A stretch of DNA of 64,000 nt from Ziziphus jujuba. Lineage: Eukaryota > Streptophyta > Magnoliopsida > Rosales > Rhamnaceae. Location of the stretch: contig NC_083388.1 of NCBI RefSeq assembly GCF_031755915.1, positions 17,423,001-17,487,000 on the forward strand. Reading direction: 5' to 3'. Made by a program: the position numbers and the translations under genes. This document shows, piece by piece, positions 24,192-34,261 of the stretch. Within the stretch, counting starts at the first letter, position 1. The number at the start of each line of letters is the position of its first letter. Below the pieces are notes generated by a model. It ran no database searches and had not been told where the DNA came from. It saw only the letters and a list, made by a program, of their open reading frames with translations.

Positions 24192-24240
24192 CCACGTGGC
24201 AGCCCACTTTGTCTGAACAACCATTTTTTATATATACACT
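24192..24240 (+). promoter_or_regulatory. Promoter-like block: G-box, TATA, CT-rich leader
   Basis: A perfect palindromic G-box core CCACGTGG (24,192-24,199) is followed 30 bases later by TATATATAC (near 24,229-24,237), then by GA- and CT-rich sequence (24,310-24,430) of the sort found in plant 5' leaders. No coding exon follows until the kinase at 25,736, and the splice signals needed to bridge 1.3 kb were not identified. It could be a distal promoter of the kinase with a leader intron, or the orphan promoter of a lost gene. Confidence 0.35.
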
Positions 24241-25735
24241 TGAAAAAAGCGAGCGAAAAACAGGTTTTGGTTTTTTAGAGTCCACCTACAAAAAAATAAA
24301 AATAAAAAAGAGAGAGAGAGTAAAACAAATGTTTTAGGAGTGACGAGGACTTTTTTTGGCAAAAGGGCGTCCAAGTTCTCTTCATGTAAGAATGTGGGTT
24401 CCACTCTCTCTCTCTCTCCCCCACACTCTCTCTGCTTTTTATTTTCTTTCTGCTCTCTCTATGAAACAACGGCGCAAACTCTCTTTTTATTTCTCTTTCT
24501 CTTTTTTTAAATTCCATTTTTATATTCTTATTTTTGTCTGTTTGAAGGTGGATCTATAAAATAAAATTTTAATAAATACTATTTTTTAAAAATAAAATAA
24601 TAAAAAAAATCTAATTAACTAAGCAGTAAATTATAAATAGTATTTCATTCACATCTTATCAATTTATAATCCACCTTTTTAACCAATAAACAATAAAGAT
24701 ATAAAATAATAATAATATTTCTTTATTATTTTGTTTATTCAATTTATTTACATGCACGTATCATGACCATATCAATCAATTTATTGTTTGTTTCAACTTT
24801 CCACACGTTAACCAATAAATCTACAAAAGACAAAAAAAACTTTACCCAATAAAAATTTTAAAAAATAAAATAAAATAATAATAACTTTTTTTCGTATTTG
24901 CCATCTTCGTCTTCTTCTCCTTGCATCATTTACTTTTCAAGGTTTTCTAATTTTTTTTATTTTTTTAATAAATCATCATTATCTTCTTCTCTTCTTCAGA
25001 TTATTATTATCTTCGTCTCTAGTTTCTACTTTTCAAATAAATTTTTTCTAAGGTATTTTGTATTTGGAGAATTAAAATCAATTTGAAAATGAGGAAAAAA
25101 GCGTAGAAAGTTTGAAATGGTGAATCAGCAATTTGATCAAATCGTACGATTTAATTGGGAAAACATACGATTCATTTTCAAATTGATTTAAATAAACGGT
25201 TTGGATCATTTTACATGAAACCCGAATCGTCTGATACATATCACGAATCGTCTGATTCTAATAACACTGTATATATATATATATAGTTATTTTTTCACCA
25301 AAGTATATGTGCTTCTAGACAATGCAGTATTCCCTTGAAAACTAGATGGCGTGATGTTTGGGGTCAAAACCTCATTTTACGTTGAAATTCTATGGTGATT
25401 GGTATGTATACCAGTAACTCGATAATGGAAGTCATTTTCTCAAATAGTCTAGTCTAGCCAATGAACATGTTGTTTGGTAAATACAAATACGCATTGCTCT
25501 GTTTTACTCGTTTGTTTGTCAGGGACAAGATTGATTTCGTTTAAAAGGCTCGGACTTGAGATGTGGCACTTTTTAGATGGTAAAATGACAAATTCAGCCC
25601 AAGTCAACATGACTTTTAGGTGATGATTCTTAAAGTCTTCTCTTTCTACAGCTTCTACAGGCACATTTATTATTATAGAGTGTTTATCCATGCCAAAAAT
25701 CACCAATTTTCTTCCTCTTCTTCCTCTGTTTCTTT

Positions 25736-28216
25736 ATGTTATCCAATAATCAAACTCTTAAATATTTACTGAGGGCAAAATACATGGCTTGTTTGTTTAT
25801 CTTCTTTCATGTCCTCTCCTATGCAACTTCTTCTTCATTTTCCTCTGATACACTACATGAAGGAGCCTCTCTTTCTGTACGAAAACCCGATGATGTTTTA
25901 GTTTCATCAAATGGTGTTTTCTCTGCTGGTTTTCACTATGTAGGCCAAAACAGATATTGTTTTGCCATATGGTTCAATCTTCCTCCCTACAACTATAGTT
26001 ATGCAAATCGCACTGTGGTTTGGATGGCCAATCGTGACAAACCAGTCAACAATGGAAAGCACTCAAAACTCTCCCTGCAAAAAGATGGCAATCTTGTACT
26101 AAATGATGATAGGCGGCTTATTGTTTGGGCTACAGACACCGTATCAGTATCATCAACCTTCTTACACCTCCTCGACACTGCTAACCTCGTACTGAAGGAT
26201 TATTTCAAAGTCGATGTTGTTTTGTGGCAAAGCTTTTATTCATCCACAGACACCCTTCTTCCACTACAACCATTGACCAAGTCCACAAAGCTTATCTCAT
26301 CAAGAAGCCAGAGTAATTTCTCTACAGGTTTTTATATCTTCACTTTTAGTGATGACAACCTTCTTAGATTAATTTTTGATAAAAATGAGGTTTCGAGTGT
26401 CTATTGGCCTCCACTTTGGCTTTCATTTTGGGAAGTTGGAAGGTCCACAAGCAACGACAGTAAAATTGCAATGTTAAATTCGTTGGGCAATTTTACTTCA
26501 TCTGATGGTTTTAGATTTTTATCAACTGATTATGGTTCAAATATGGTTCAGAGAAGATTAAGGATGGATGACGATGGCAATCTTCGATTGTACAGTCGAA
26601 AAATTGATGGAATAGGGTGGTATGTTTCATGGCAGGCCATTTTAGATCCATGTATGATTAATGGTATTTGTGGGATTAATGGAATCTGTACCAATGATCC
26701 CAGCTCTGGAAGAAGTTGCTCTTGTTTTCCAGGACATAAAATGAAAGATCCTAGTGATTGGACTGAAGGTTGTGTACAGAAATTCAATCTCTCCTGCGAA
26801 AAAAAAGACTCTAAATTCATCAAACTTGCCGGTGTTAGGCTTAATGGCCATGATTATGGCTTCTTTCCCAACTACACTCTTAGCCAATGCCAAGATTTAT
26901 GCTCAAGTGTGTGTAACTGCAGAGGCATACTATATGCATTTTCCGAGGACACTGGCACCTATAACTACTATCCAAAGACTTTGTTGCTTAATGGATACAG
27001 AACTACAAGATTTTATGGCGACATCTATATGAGGCTGCCTAAATCCTATTACCTTCCACTTCCAGAGGACAAAACCTCCACAACTAAAGAGTCTGTTTTA
27101 CAATGCTTCGATGAACCAGAATTTACAATTAAAGAAGAGGAAGAGGAGAATGATTTGGTGAAACATTTGCTGTGGTTTTCTGTTGGAACAGGAGGATTCC
27201 AAATCATTTGTTTTGTCTCCGTGTGGTCCTTGCCATTTATTAGAAGCAAAAGCAGAAACTCAGAATCAGATGGAGCTCACTACCTTATTGGGGTAACAGC
27301 TGGAATGTGCAGAAAGTATAGCTATGGTGAGCTTAAAAAGGCTACTCGGGGTTTTAAAGAAGAGATTGGATGGGGATATGGAGGAATCGTTTACAAAGGT
27401 GTGTTACCAAATGATCGTGTTGCTGCAGTGAAGCTGCTCATCAATGATGAAGCTAATAATCATGACCAAGGAGAAGCTGAATTTCTAGCTGAAGTTAGCA
27501 CCCTCGGGAGATTGAATCATATGCACCTGATGAAGATCTGGGGATACTGCACTGAGGGAAAGCACAGGCTTTTGGTGTTTGAGTACTTGGAGCGTGGGTC
27601 TTTGAAACGCAATTTGTCTTCCAATGTGCTTGATTGGGGAATGAGGTTTAAAATTGCTTTTGGGACTGCTAAAGGACTTACTTACTTGCATGAGGAATGC
27701 TTGGAGTGGATTTTGCACTGCGATGTGAAGCCTGATAACATTCTTTTGGACTCTGATTATAGTCCAAAAGTAGCAGACTTTGGGCTGTGTAAGCTTCTAA
27801 AGAGAGGAGAGCTTAACAAGTCAGAATTCTCAAGGATTAGAGGAACCAGAGGGTATCTGGCTCCAGAGTGGGTTTCTAATCAGCCCATCACTTCCAAAGT
27901 GGATGTGTACAGCTATGGGCTTGTTGTGTTAGAGATGTTGACCGGGAAAAGCCCAACAACTGATGTTCAAATTGTAAACGATACAGGAGAGATAGAGGAT
28001 AAAAGAAGTTTGGTGAGTTGGGCGAGGAAGAATATCGAGGAAACTTCTTCTGATGAAATTGTAGTGTTGCTGGAAAAGATCGTTGATCCTTCTTTGGGGG
28101 AGGAATATGACTTGAAGGAGATGGAGAAGCTTTTGGAAGTAGCTATGAAATGCGTGGAGGTAGAGAGAGGTGCTAGGCCTACCATGAGGCAAGTTGTTGA
28201 GATGCTTCTTGATTAA
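25736..28216 (+). CDS. G-type lectin S-receptor-like Ser/Thr kinase, ZmPK1 type (intact)
   Basis: Intronless, 826 codons. A single-pass plasma-membrane receptor kinase thought to bind an extracellular ligand and phosphorylate Ser/Thr. Order: signal peptide (MACLFIFFHVLSYA, residues 17-30), bulb-type lectin domain (about 45-160, VVWMANRD and DGNLVL), S-locus glycoprotein region (about 220-310), Cys-rich EGF-like segment (about 300-350), PAN-like domain (about 360-440), one membrane helix (about 482-506), kinase (about 539-815). Kinase motifs are complete: GWGYGGIV, VAAVKLL, HCDVKPDN, DFGLCK, GYLAPEW. HCD instead of HRD makes it a non-RD kinase. Met17 (25,784) is a likelier start than Met1: it directly precedes the signal peptide and has G at +4. 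It is the only intact one of three tandem copies. Confidence 0.95.
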   Translation: MLSNNQTLKYLLRAKYMACLFIFFHVLSYATSSSFSSDTLHEGASLSVRKPDDVLVSSNGVFSAGFHYVGQNRYCFAIWFNLPPYNYSYANRTVVWMANRDKPVNNGKHSKLSLQKDGNLVLNDDRRLIVWATDTVSVSSTFLHLLDTANLVLKDYFKVDVVLWQSFYSSTDTLLPLQPLTKSTKLISSRSQSNFSTGFYIFTFSDDNLLRLIFDKNEVSSVYWPPLWLSFWEVGRSTSNDSKIAMLNSLGNFTSSDGFRFLSTDYGSNMVQRRLRMDDDGNLRLYSRKIDGIGWYVSWQAILDPCMINGICGINGICTNDPSSGRSCSCFPGHKMKDPSDWTEGCVQKFNLSCEKKDSKFIKLAGVRLNGHDYGFFPNYTLSQCQDLCSSVCNCRGILYAFSEDTGTYNYYPKTLLLNGYRTTRFYGDIYMRLPKSYYLPLPEDKTSTTKESVLQCFDEPEFTIKEEEEENDLVKHLLWFSVGTGGFQIICFVSVWSLPFIRSKSRNSESDGAHYLIGVTAGMCRKYSYGELKKATRGFKEEIGWGYGGIVYKGVLPNDRVAAVKLLINDEANNHDQGEAEFLAEVSTLGRLNHMHLMKIWGYCTEGKHRLLVFEYLERGSLKRNLSSNVLDWGMRFKIAFGTAKGLTYLHEECLEWILHCDVKPDNILLDSDYSPKVADFGLCKLLKRGELNKSEFSRIRGTRGYLAPEWVSNQPITSKVDVYSYGLVVLEMLTGKSPTTDVQIVNDTGEIEDKRSLVSWARKNIEETSSDEIVVLLEKIVDPSLGEEYDLKEMEKLLEVAMKCVEVERGARPTMRQVVEMLLD

Positions 28217-28909
28217 TTAGCATGCAACAACTTCTTCAAGCTCGGATTTCCATGTTCCAATTATGCCAAAAATATATATGGCATTTCTCATTTAACATGG
28301 TATTTAGCATGCGAGTTATTAGGGGGAAAAAAAGTGCAAGGTTAATAATGTTTTCGAATTTTGTTTTAGCACTCATATTCTGTAACTGGGGCTTTTCCAT
28401 ACTGGAAGGGGCCCAATTTCTTGTGGTTTCGTATGCATAAGGGGTGAGCTTTTGAAATTTGATGCCTTTGAATTTCAGGTTTATGGGCTTTAGCCACCTT
28501 TTTGCACCAAAAAAAAAAAAAAATTAAAATTCATGTGTATGTGATCCTTTTGATCTTAAAATACCCTGTATTTTGTCTATCTAATATTTTTTTCCTAGAA
28601 TGATAAGAAATCTAGAATGCTGAAATTACATTAATTCATGAACATTGTAATTGGATTTATTACTTCTCACTAAAAAAATTAAAATAAAAAACCCTCTCAG
28701 TTTTTGAATTTTTTTTTTTTATCATTTTTACAAAACAATCATAAGAAAGAACAATCTCTGCTTTATTTAAAAAAAAAAATTATCATAATTCGTGTTTCAA
28801 AAAAAAAAATGTTATCATAATTCATCCCAAAAAAAAAAGTCACCTCATATTTAAAAAAGAAAAAAAAGATTATATATATAAAATGAGATAGAAAAACAAA
28901 AAATAAAGT

Positions 28910-28944
<35 letters not shown>

Positions 28945-29237
28945 AAGAATAAAAAACTAAAAATAATTTAAAAAATAATATATAAAAAAAAGAGGCGGGT
29001 CTGTGCGCCTCTAATCCACTCCTCCCTCCCAGACAATCTTGTTCTTACGCTGCAACAACTTGCACCTTGGACATTCAATGCGGTTTGCATTCCTAGCCAG
29101 ACATAGAATTGGGTATAAATTAATAGTAGGAGGGTTGATTATATTTGCTCTAATTTTTTTCCCCTTTTTTTTAAAGGTTATTTATTTGCTCTGCTAATCT
29201 CTGACAGTGGTTTTTTTTTTTTTTTTTTTGGGTAATA
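28217..29237. other. Unit 2 3' flank of kinase
   Basis: Shared with units 1 and 3. It begins 'agcatgcaacaacttcttcaag', probably 3' UTR. A (GA)n tract of about 11 repeats lies at 28,914-28,940. No gene. It ends at the Copia insertion with target duplication TAATA at 29,233-29,237. Confidence 0.75.
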
Positions 29238-29488
29238 TGTTAGATTTTTATGGATCTAAATATGCATAATAAATTCATAAATTCCATAGATCATAAATTA
29301 CTAACCTCCAAACGCAGCCATTGATAAATTAGATCTTTAATTCTGCAAAATAGAAAACAATGTAAAGTAGTGCCTATGGACACACTACTCTCCAACCACT
29401 CTCAAATCTCTGAAAACCCTAATATCAAAAAACCGTATGGCATCAATTGTTTGCTTGCCCTAGACCTTTAAATAGTCTCTGCAAGTCA

Positions 29489-29584
29489 GACTTATCCATT
29501 AATTTTTACACACATAAAATAATAATAATTTGATAATATAATTATACTAGGAAAAATATGGATAAGTCATTGGGCTTATAAAGA
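29489..29584 (-). repeat. Inverted copy of the 3' LTR loop region at the 5' end
   Basis: Matches the reverse complement of the loop and inner arm ends of the palindromic LTR (about 33,985-34,090): cttatccattaatttttaca at one end and tggataagtcattgggctta at the other. Both inner arm edges are present, so the block is a fragment of an LTR whose loop has the opposite orientation to the 3' copy. Confidence 0.85.
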
Positions 29585-29605
29585 AAGAAGTTTATCAAGT
29601 TTGAT

Positions 29606-30201
29606 ATGAATGAGAAGCATCATTATTTGGACCTATTGAACAATACCAAGTATGATGGTATTAAAGGAGTAAGGGACCATATTATGCTACTTTCTTCTTA
29701 TTATAATAAGCTGAAGGATCTTAAGATGGACATTGGAGAGGAGTTCTTGACCTATTCTATAATGAGGAGTCTTCCATCCCAGTTTGATAATATCAGGTCG
29801 AGTTTGAATACTAAGAAAGAAGGTTGTAGTTTGGAGGAATTGACTACTATCCTTGTCAAGGAAGAGGATGATATTAAATTAAGTAAGTCTAGGTCTGTTG
29901 CTATGGTTTCACATCAGGTAGATAAGTCCAAGAAGTTTTTCCAAAAGAAGGGACAAGGATTCAAGCCAGGACAAGGTTTCAAGCCTGGACAGGGATTTAA
30001 CCCCAATAGGAAGAAGTTTTCTGGTATGAAGCCTAAAGGGCCGAGGGATGGTGGTTTTCAGATTAGAGAAAGGAAAGAGTACTTTAATGGAAGGTGTGGA
30101 TACTTGCAATAAAGTTGGGCATAAGAAGATAGACTGTTGGACCTTAAAGGGAAAGCAAGAGAAGAAAGGGGATGATAAGCCGAAGGGGCCCAACCAATCT
30201 T
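29606..30201 (+). pseudogene. Copia gag (UBN2-like), truncated and frameshifted
   Basis: The open frame runs to 30,112 (168 residues). It begins in the middle of the UBN2/gag domain (LLNNTKYDGIKGVRDHI ... LPSQFDNIRSSLNTKKEG), so the N-terminal half is missing. A basic tail has three repeats of GQGFKP. In the zinc knuckle, Cys-X2-Cys and the following His and Cys can be seen, but one extra base between the first two Cys codons (about 30,095-30,106) shifts the frame. The frame after the shift stops at about 30,201. Gag is therefore broken in two ways. Confidence 0.85.
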
Positions 30202-33200
30202 GAGCAGCATGTTTATATGGGAGATAGCTCAAGAGTGAAGGTGGACATTGTGGGAACAATCAAGTTGAAGCTTTCCACTGGATATGCTTTGGAGTTGCAA
30301 GAAGTTTCTTATGTACCTTCAATAAGAAGAAACTTGTTATCTATTTCTGTTTTGGATAGTCAAGGTTATAGTTTTTTGTTTGGAAATAACAAAGTTGAAT
30401 TATTTAAGGATGGCAAAGTTATTGGTTTTGGAACTTTATGTGGCAATTTATATAAGCTTGATTTATTTAATAATGGTCTCAATTTCTCTATTAATTCTAT
30501 TGTTGCTTCTAAACGCCCAAGAGTTAATGACAATTCCTCAATGTTATGGCATAAACGTTTGGGACATATTTCTAGGCACAGGATGGAAAGGTTAGTGAAG
30601 GATGGGATACTTCCTAATCTTGATTTCTCTGATCTGTTGACTTGTGTTGAATGTGTGAAAGGGAAGTTAACTGCCAAGGTAAGAAAGGATAAGTTAGCTA
30701 GGTGTGGAGATGTTTTGGAGTTAATCCACACTGACATATGTGGACCTTTTATACCAATTGCTTTGGGTGGTTATAGATATTTTATTACCTTCATTGACGA
30801 TTACTCTCGTTATGGACATGTTGAGCTTATTCGTGAGAAGTCAGATTCTTTAGTTGCCTTTAAAGAGTTTAAGGTAAAGATGGAGCTTCAAAAGAATAAG
30901 AAAATAAAAGCTGTAAGGTCTGATAGAGGTGGTGAGTTTTATGGTAGGTATGATGAAACTGGAAGGAACCCAGGGCCTTTCGCTATTTATTTGCGTGAGT
31001 GTGGCATAGATGCACAATATACGATGCCTGATACACCTCAGCAAAATGGCATAGCTGAGAGGAGGAATAGAACTTTGTTGGATATGGTGCGGTCTATTTT
31101 GGCAAATTCTAGGTTGCCAGATTATTTGTGGGGAGAGGCTTTAAGGACGGCAGCTTATATTTTGAATCAAGTTCCAAGTAAGTCCGTTCCTAAGACACCT
31201 TTTGAGTTGTGGTTAGGAAGAGAGCCTAATTTGCATCATTTTCGAATATGGGGTTGCAAAGCTGAAGTAAGGATTTATAATCCCCAAATTAAGAAGTTGG
31301 ATCCTAAAACCATTAGTGGATATTTTGTTGGCTATTGTATAGGATCTAGGGGTTCAAGATTCTTTTGTCCTTCTCACACCACTAGGATCGTGGAATCAGA
31401 CAGGGCCATTTATTTTGAAGATGATTTTGGGTTTGGTGATAGTAATGGTCCAAAGGAATCTCAATTTAGAGAAGAAAGTGTTTTCATTCCCAGTATAGTT
31501 GTTCCTGATAGAGATATTGTTGATCCAGTAGTTGATGAACCAGTAGTTGGTCAGAATGAACTTGTTGTTGAAGAGCAGGATATTCCAGCTATTGCAGATG
31601 CTGATGTACCTTTGAGGAGGTCACAAAGGACTAGGAGATCAGCTATTCCTGATGACTATGAGGTTTACTTGCAGGAGCATGAGTTTGACATAAGTGATGA
31701 TTCAGATCCAGTCACTTATGAGGAAGCCATAAGCAGTTCAAATTCAAATTTTTGGTTGGATGCAATGGAAGATGAAATGAAATCCATGGAGTCAAATGGA
31801 GTATGGGATTTGGTTGAGTTACCAGAGGGTAGCAAGCCTATTGGGTGCAAATGGGTCTTTAAGACTAAAAAGGACTCCAATGGTCAAGTGGAGAAGTATA
31901 AGGCTAGACTTGTAGCTAAAGGGTTTAGCCAGAAGGAAGGAATTGATTATACAGAGACTTTTTCTCCCGTATCCACAAAGGATTCTTTTAGAATCATTAT
32001 GGCGATTGTGGCGCATTATGACCTGGAGTTGCATCAGATGGATGTCAGAACTGCTTTTCTGAATGGTGATTTATATGAGGATGTATATATGGTTCAACCA
32101 GTTGGTTTCCAACAAACGGGGAATGGCAATTTGGTTTGTAAGCTTAAGAAATCTATTTATGGTCTTAAGCAAGCTTCAAGACAATGGTATCTTAAGTTTG
32201 ATGAGGTTGTCATCCAAAATGGCTTTAAGGAGAATGTTGTTGATAGATGCATATATATGAAGGTCAGTGGGAGCAGTTTTATATTTTTGGTGTTGTATGT
32301 TGATGACATACTTTTGGCTACTAATGACACTGACCTATTAACTGAGACAAAGCAGATGTTGTGCAACCATTTTGATATGAAAGATCTTGGTGAGGCTTCT
32401 TTTGTTTTGGGCATCAAGATTGTTCGAGATAGGACTAATTATGTAGTGCAATTGTCTCAGAGAGCTTATATTGATAGAATTCTTAAGAGATTTGATATGC
32501 ATAATTGTTCTCCTGGAAGTGTACCGGTTACGAAAGGTGAAAAGTTTTCTAAAGATCAGTGTCCCAAGAATGATAGAGAAAGGATGACAATGAAGAATGT
32601 TCGCTATTCTTCAGCAGTAGGTAGTTTGATGTATGCTCAAGTATGTACACGGCCTGATATAGCCTTTGCTGTGGGTGTGCTTGGTAGATTTATGAGCAAT
32701 CCTGGTCCTATTCATTACCAAGCAGTTAAGAAGGTCTTTAGGTATCTTCAGGGTACTAAAGATCATATGTTGACATATCGTCGCACCAACTCTCTTGAAG
32801 TAGTGGGTTATAGTGATGCAGACTATAAAGGTTGTGTGGATGATAAAAAATCTACAACTGGTTATATATTTATCATGGCAGGAGGTGCTGTGTCTTGGCG
32901 GAGTGCCAAGCAGTCAGTGACAGCATCCTCGACTATGGAGGCAGAATATGTGGCGTGTTATGAGGCTACCCGTCATGCAGTTTGGCTACGGAATTTTATC
33001 CGTGATTTAGGAGTGGTTGACTCCATTGAGAGGCCTATTATGATGTATTGTGATAATACTGCAGCGGTGTCTTTCTCCAATAATTTAAAAGGTACTCCTG
33101 GTGCGAAGTACATTGATGTGAAATATTTTGTGGTAAAGGAGAAAGTTGAAGAGGGCCTCATTACTGTTGTTCACACGCCGACTTATAGCATGGTGGCAGA

Positions 33201-33273
33201 TCCACTGACCAAGGCTTTACCGGTAGGCATATTTGAGGAGCATGTGTCCTGTATGGGATTGTTAGGCAGTTGA
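30172..33273 (+). pseudogene. Copia pol (integrase-RT-RNase H), protease catalytic site missing
   Basis: Long open frame of 1,033 codons. Recognisable sequence starts near 30,211 (VYMGDSS). The DTGA/DSGA protease motif that should precede it is absent, and gag joins directly to the post-catalytic part of protease. Downstream: GAG-pre-integrase ([15 protein letters not shown]), integrase with D, D and E of the DDE triad ([27 protein letters not shown]), RT ([33 protein letters not shown]) and RNase H ([15 protein letters not shown]). It ends at a stop in 33,271-33,273. No stop or shift was seen inside integrase-RT-RNase H, so those enzymes look well kept even though the element is defective. 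Confidence 0.9.
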
Positions 33274-33816
33274 GACTGCTGTGGCTCAGTGGGAGTTTGT
33301 TATGTTTTCTGTAGTAATATCCATGTTGAGAATTATTTATTTCTTTGAATATTTTAATATATTGATGTATGTGGATCATTATTTATTTATGAGATGATTT
33401 ATTACACATATTATTGCTCCTTATATTTATAGGGCTGTTGAGACTATTAGTCTATGTATATGTGTATGTTGATCCACAGGTGCCATGGTGAATCCCTACT
33501 ACCTAGTTTGGGTATATTGTTGTATCCTGTCGATATGCAATGTGCTTGAATGAAATGGTTTTGTGTGTTGGGGGATTGCACATGGTTGGGTAAATCTCTA
33601 CTACCTAGACTGAGTTTATGGCATGCAAAGTGCTCAGTTGAAATGGTAACATGTTTTGGGAGATTTACTGAGAGAATCTCTACTGCCTAGTCTAGTATAT
33701 TGTTGTGCCCTGTCGGTATACTATATATTTGGATGAAATGGCATTATGGTTCGGGAGATTCTATAGTAAGTGAGTTTGGATTATATGATGATGATTATGC
33801 AGTCCAAGTGGGAGAA
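33274..33816 (+). other. Copia 3' untranslated stretch with internal direct repeats and polypurine tract
   Basis: Non-coding sequence between pol and the LTR. A motif 'atctctactgcctag...tatattgttgt(g/a)(t/c)cctgtcg' recurs about three times (near 33,490, 33,590 and 33,680) with intervening 'tgaaatgg' boxes, at a spacing of roughly 90-100 bases. The polypurine tract AAGTGGGAGAA occupies 33,806-33,816, directly before the LTR start TGTTG. Confidence 0.7.
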
Positions 33817-34261
33817 TGTTGAATTAAATTAATATTTGTGGACTTGGCATAATCAATTACTCACTTACAGGGCCTATTTATGCCATTAATGGGACTGGCT
33901 TATTTTATTATTTTGTAGTAGGGCCCTTGGTCACACACTCTCTATAAGACTCTAGTTGGCCCATTGGACTGGAGGACCAACTCTCTTTATAAGGCCAATG
34001 ACTTATCCATATTTTTCCTAGTATAATTATATTATCAAATTATTATTATTTTATGTGTGTAAAAATTAATGGATAAGTCTTGGGCTTATAAAGAGAGTTG
34101 GTCCTCCAGTCCAATGGGCCAACTAGAGTCTTATAGAGAGTGTGTGACCAAGGGCCCTACTACAAAATAATAAAATAAGCCAGTCCCATTAATGGCATAA
34201 ATAGGCCCTGTAAGTGAGTAATTGATTATGCCAAGTCCACAAATATTAATTTAATTCAACA
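33817..34261. repeat. Palindromic 445-bp LTR (inverted repeat, arms about 193 bp)
   Basis: Left arm 33,817-34,009 starts TGTTGAATTAAATTAATATT. Right arm 34,070-34,261 ends with its reverse complement. The loop is 34,010-34,069 (60 bases, AT-rich). The only difference seen between arms is a small indel/substitution at the inner edge (cattggcct against cttgggct). Normal Copia LTRs have only 2-8-base terminal inverted repeats. Both TATA-like boxes (ctctctataagac and ctctttataagg) occur once per arm and so face both directions. A transcript crossing it would fold into a long hairpin. Confidence 0.92.

Larger units (their letters stand above)
29238..34261 (+). mobile_element. Chimeric, defective Copia element with palindromic 3' LTR
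   Basis: The ends are TGTTAG...CAACA, flanked by the 5-base duplication TAATA (29,233-29,237 and 34,262-34,266). The uninterrupted site gggtaatagtc survives in unit 1 at about 4,551-4,561, so the limits are firm. Order: a 251-base LTR-like left end (29,238-29,488), a 96-base flipped copy of the 3' LTR loop (29,489-29,584), gag lacking its N-terminus, pol, a 3' untranslated stretch, polypurine tract and palindromic LTR (33,817-34,261). The two ends do not match as normal LTRs, and no TGGTATCA-type primer site lies between 29,238 and 29,610. The element could not complete a normal new replication cycle. Confidence 0.85.
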
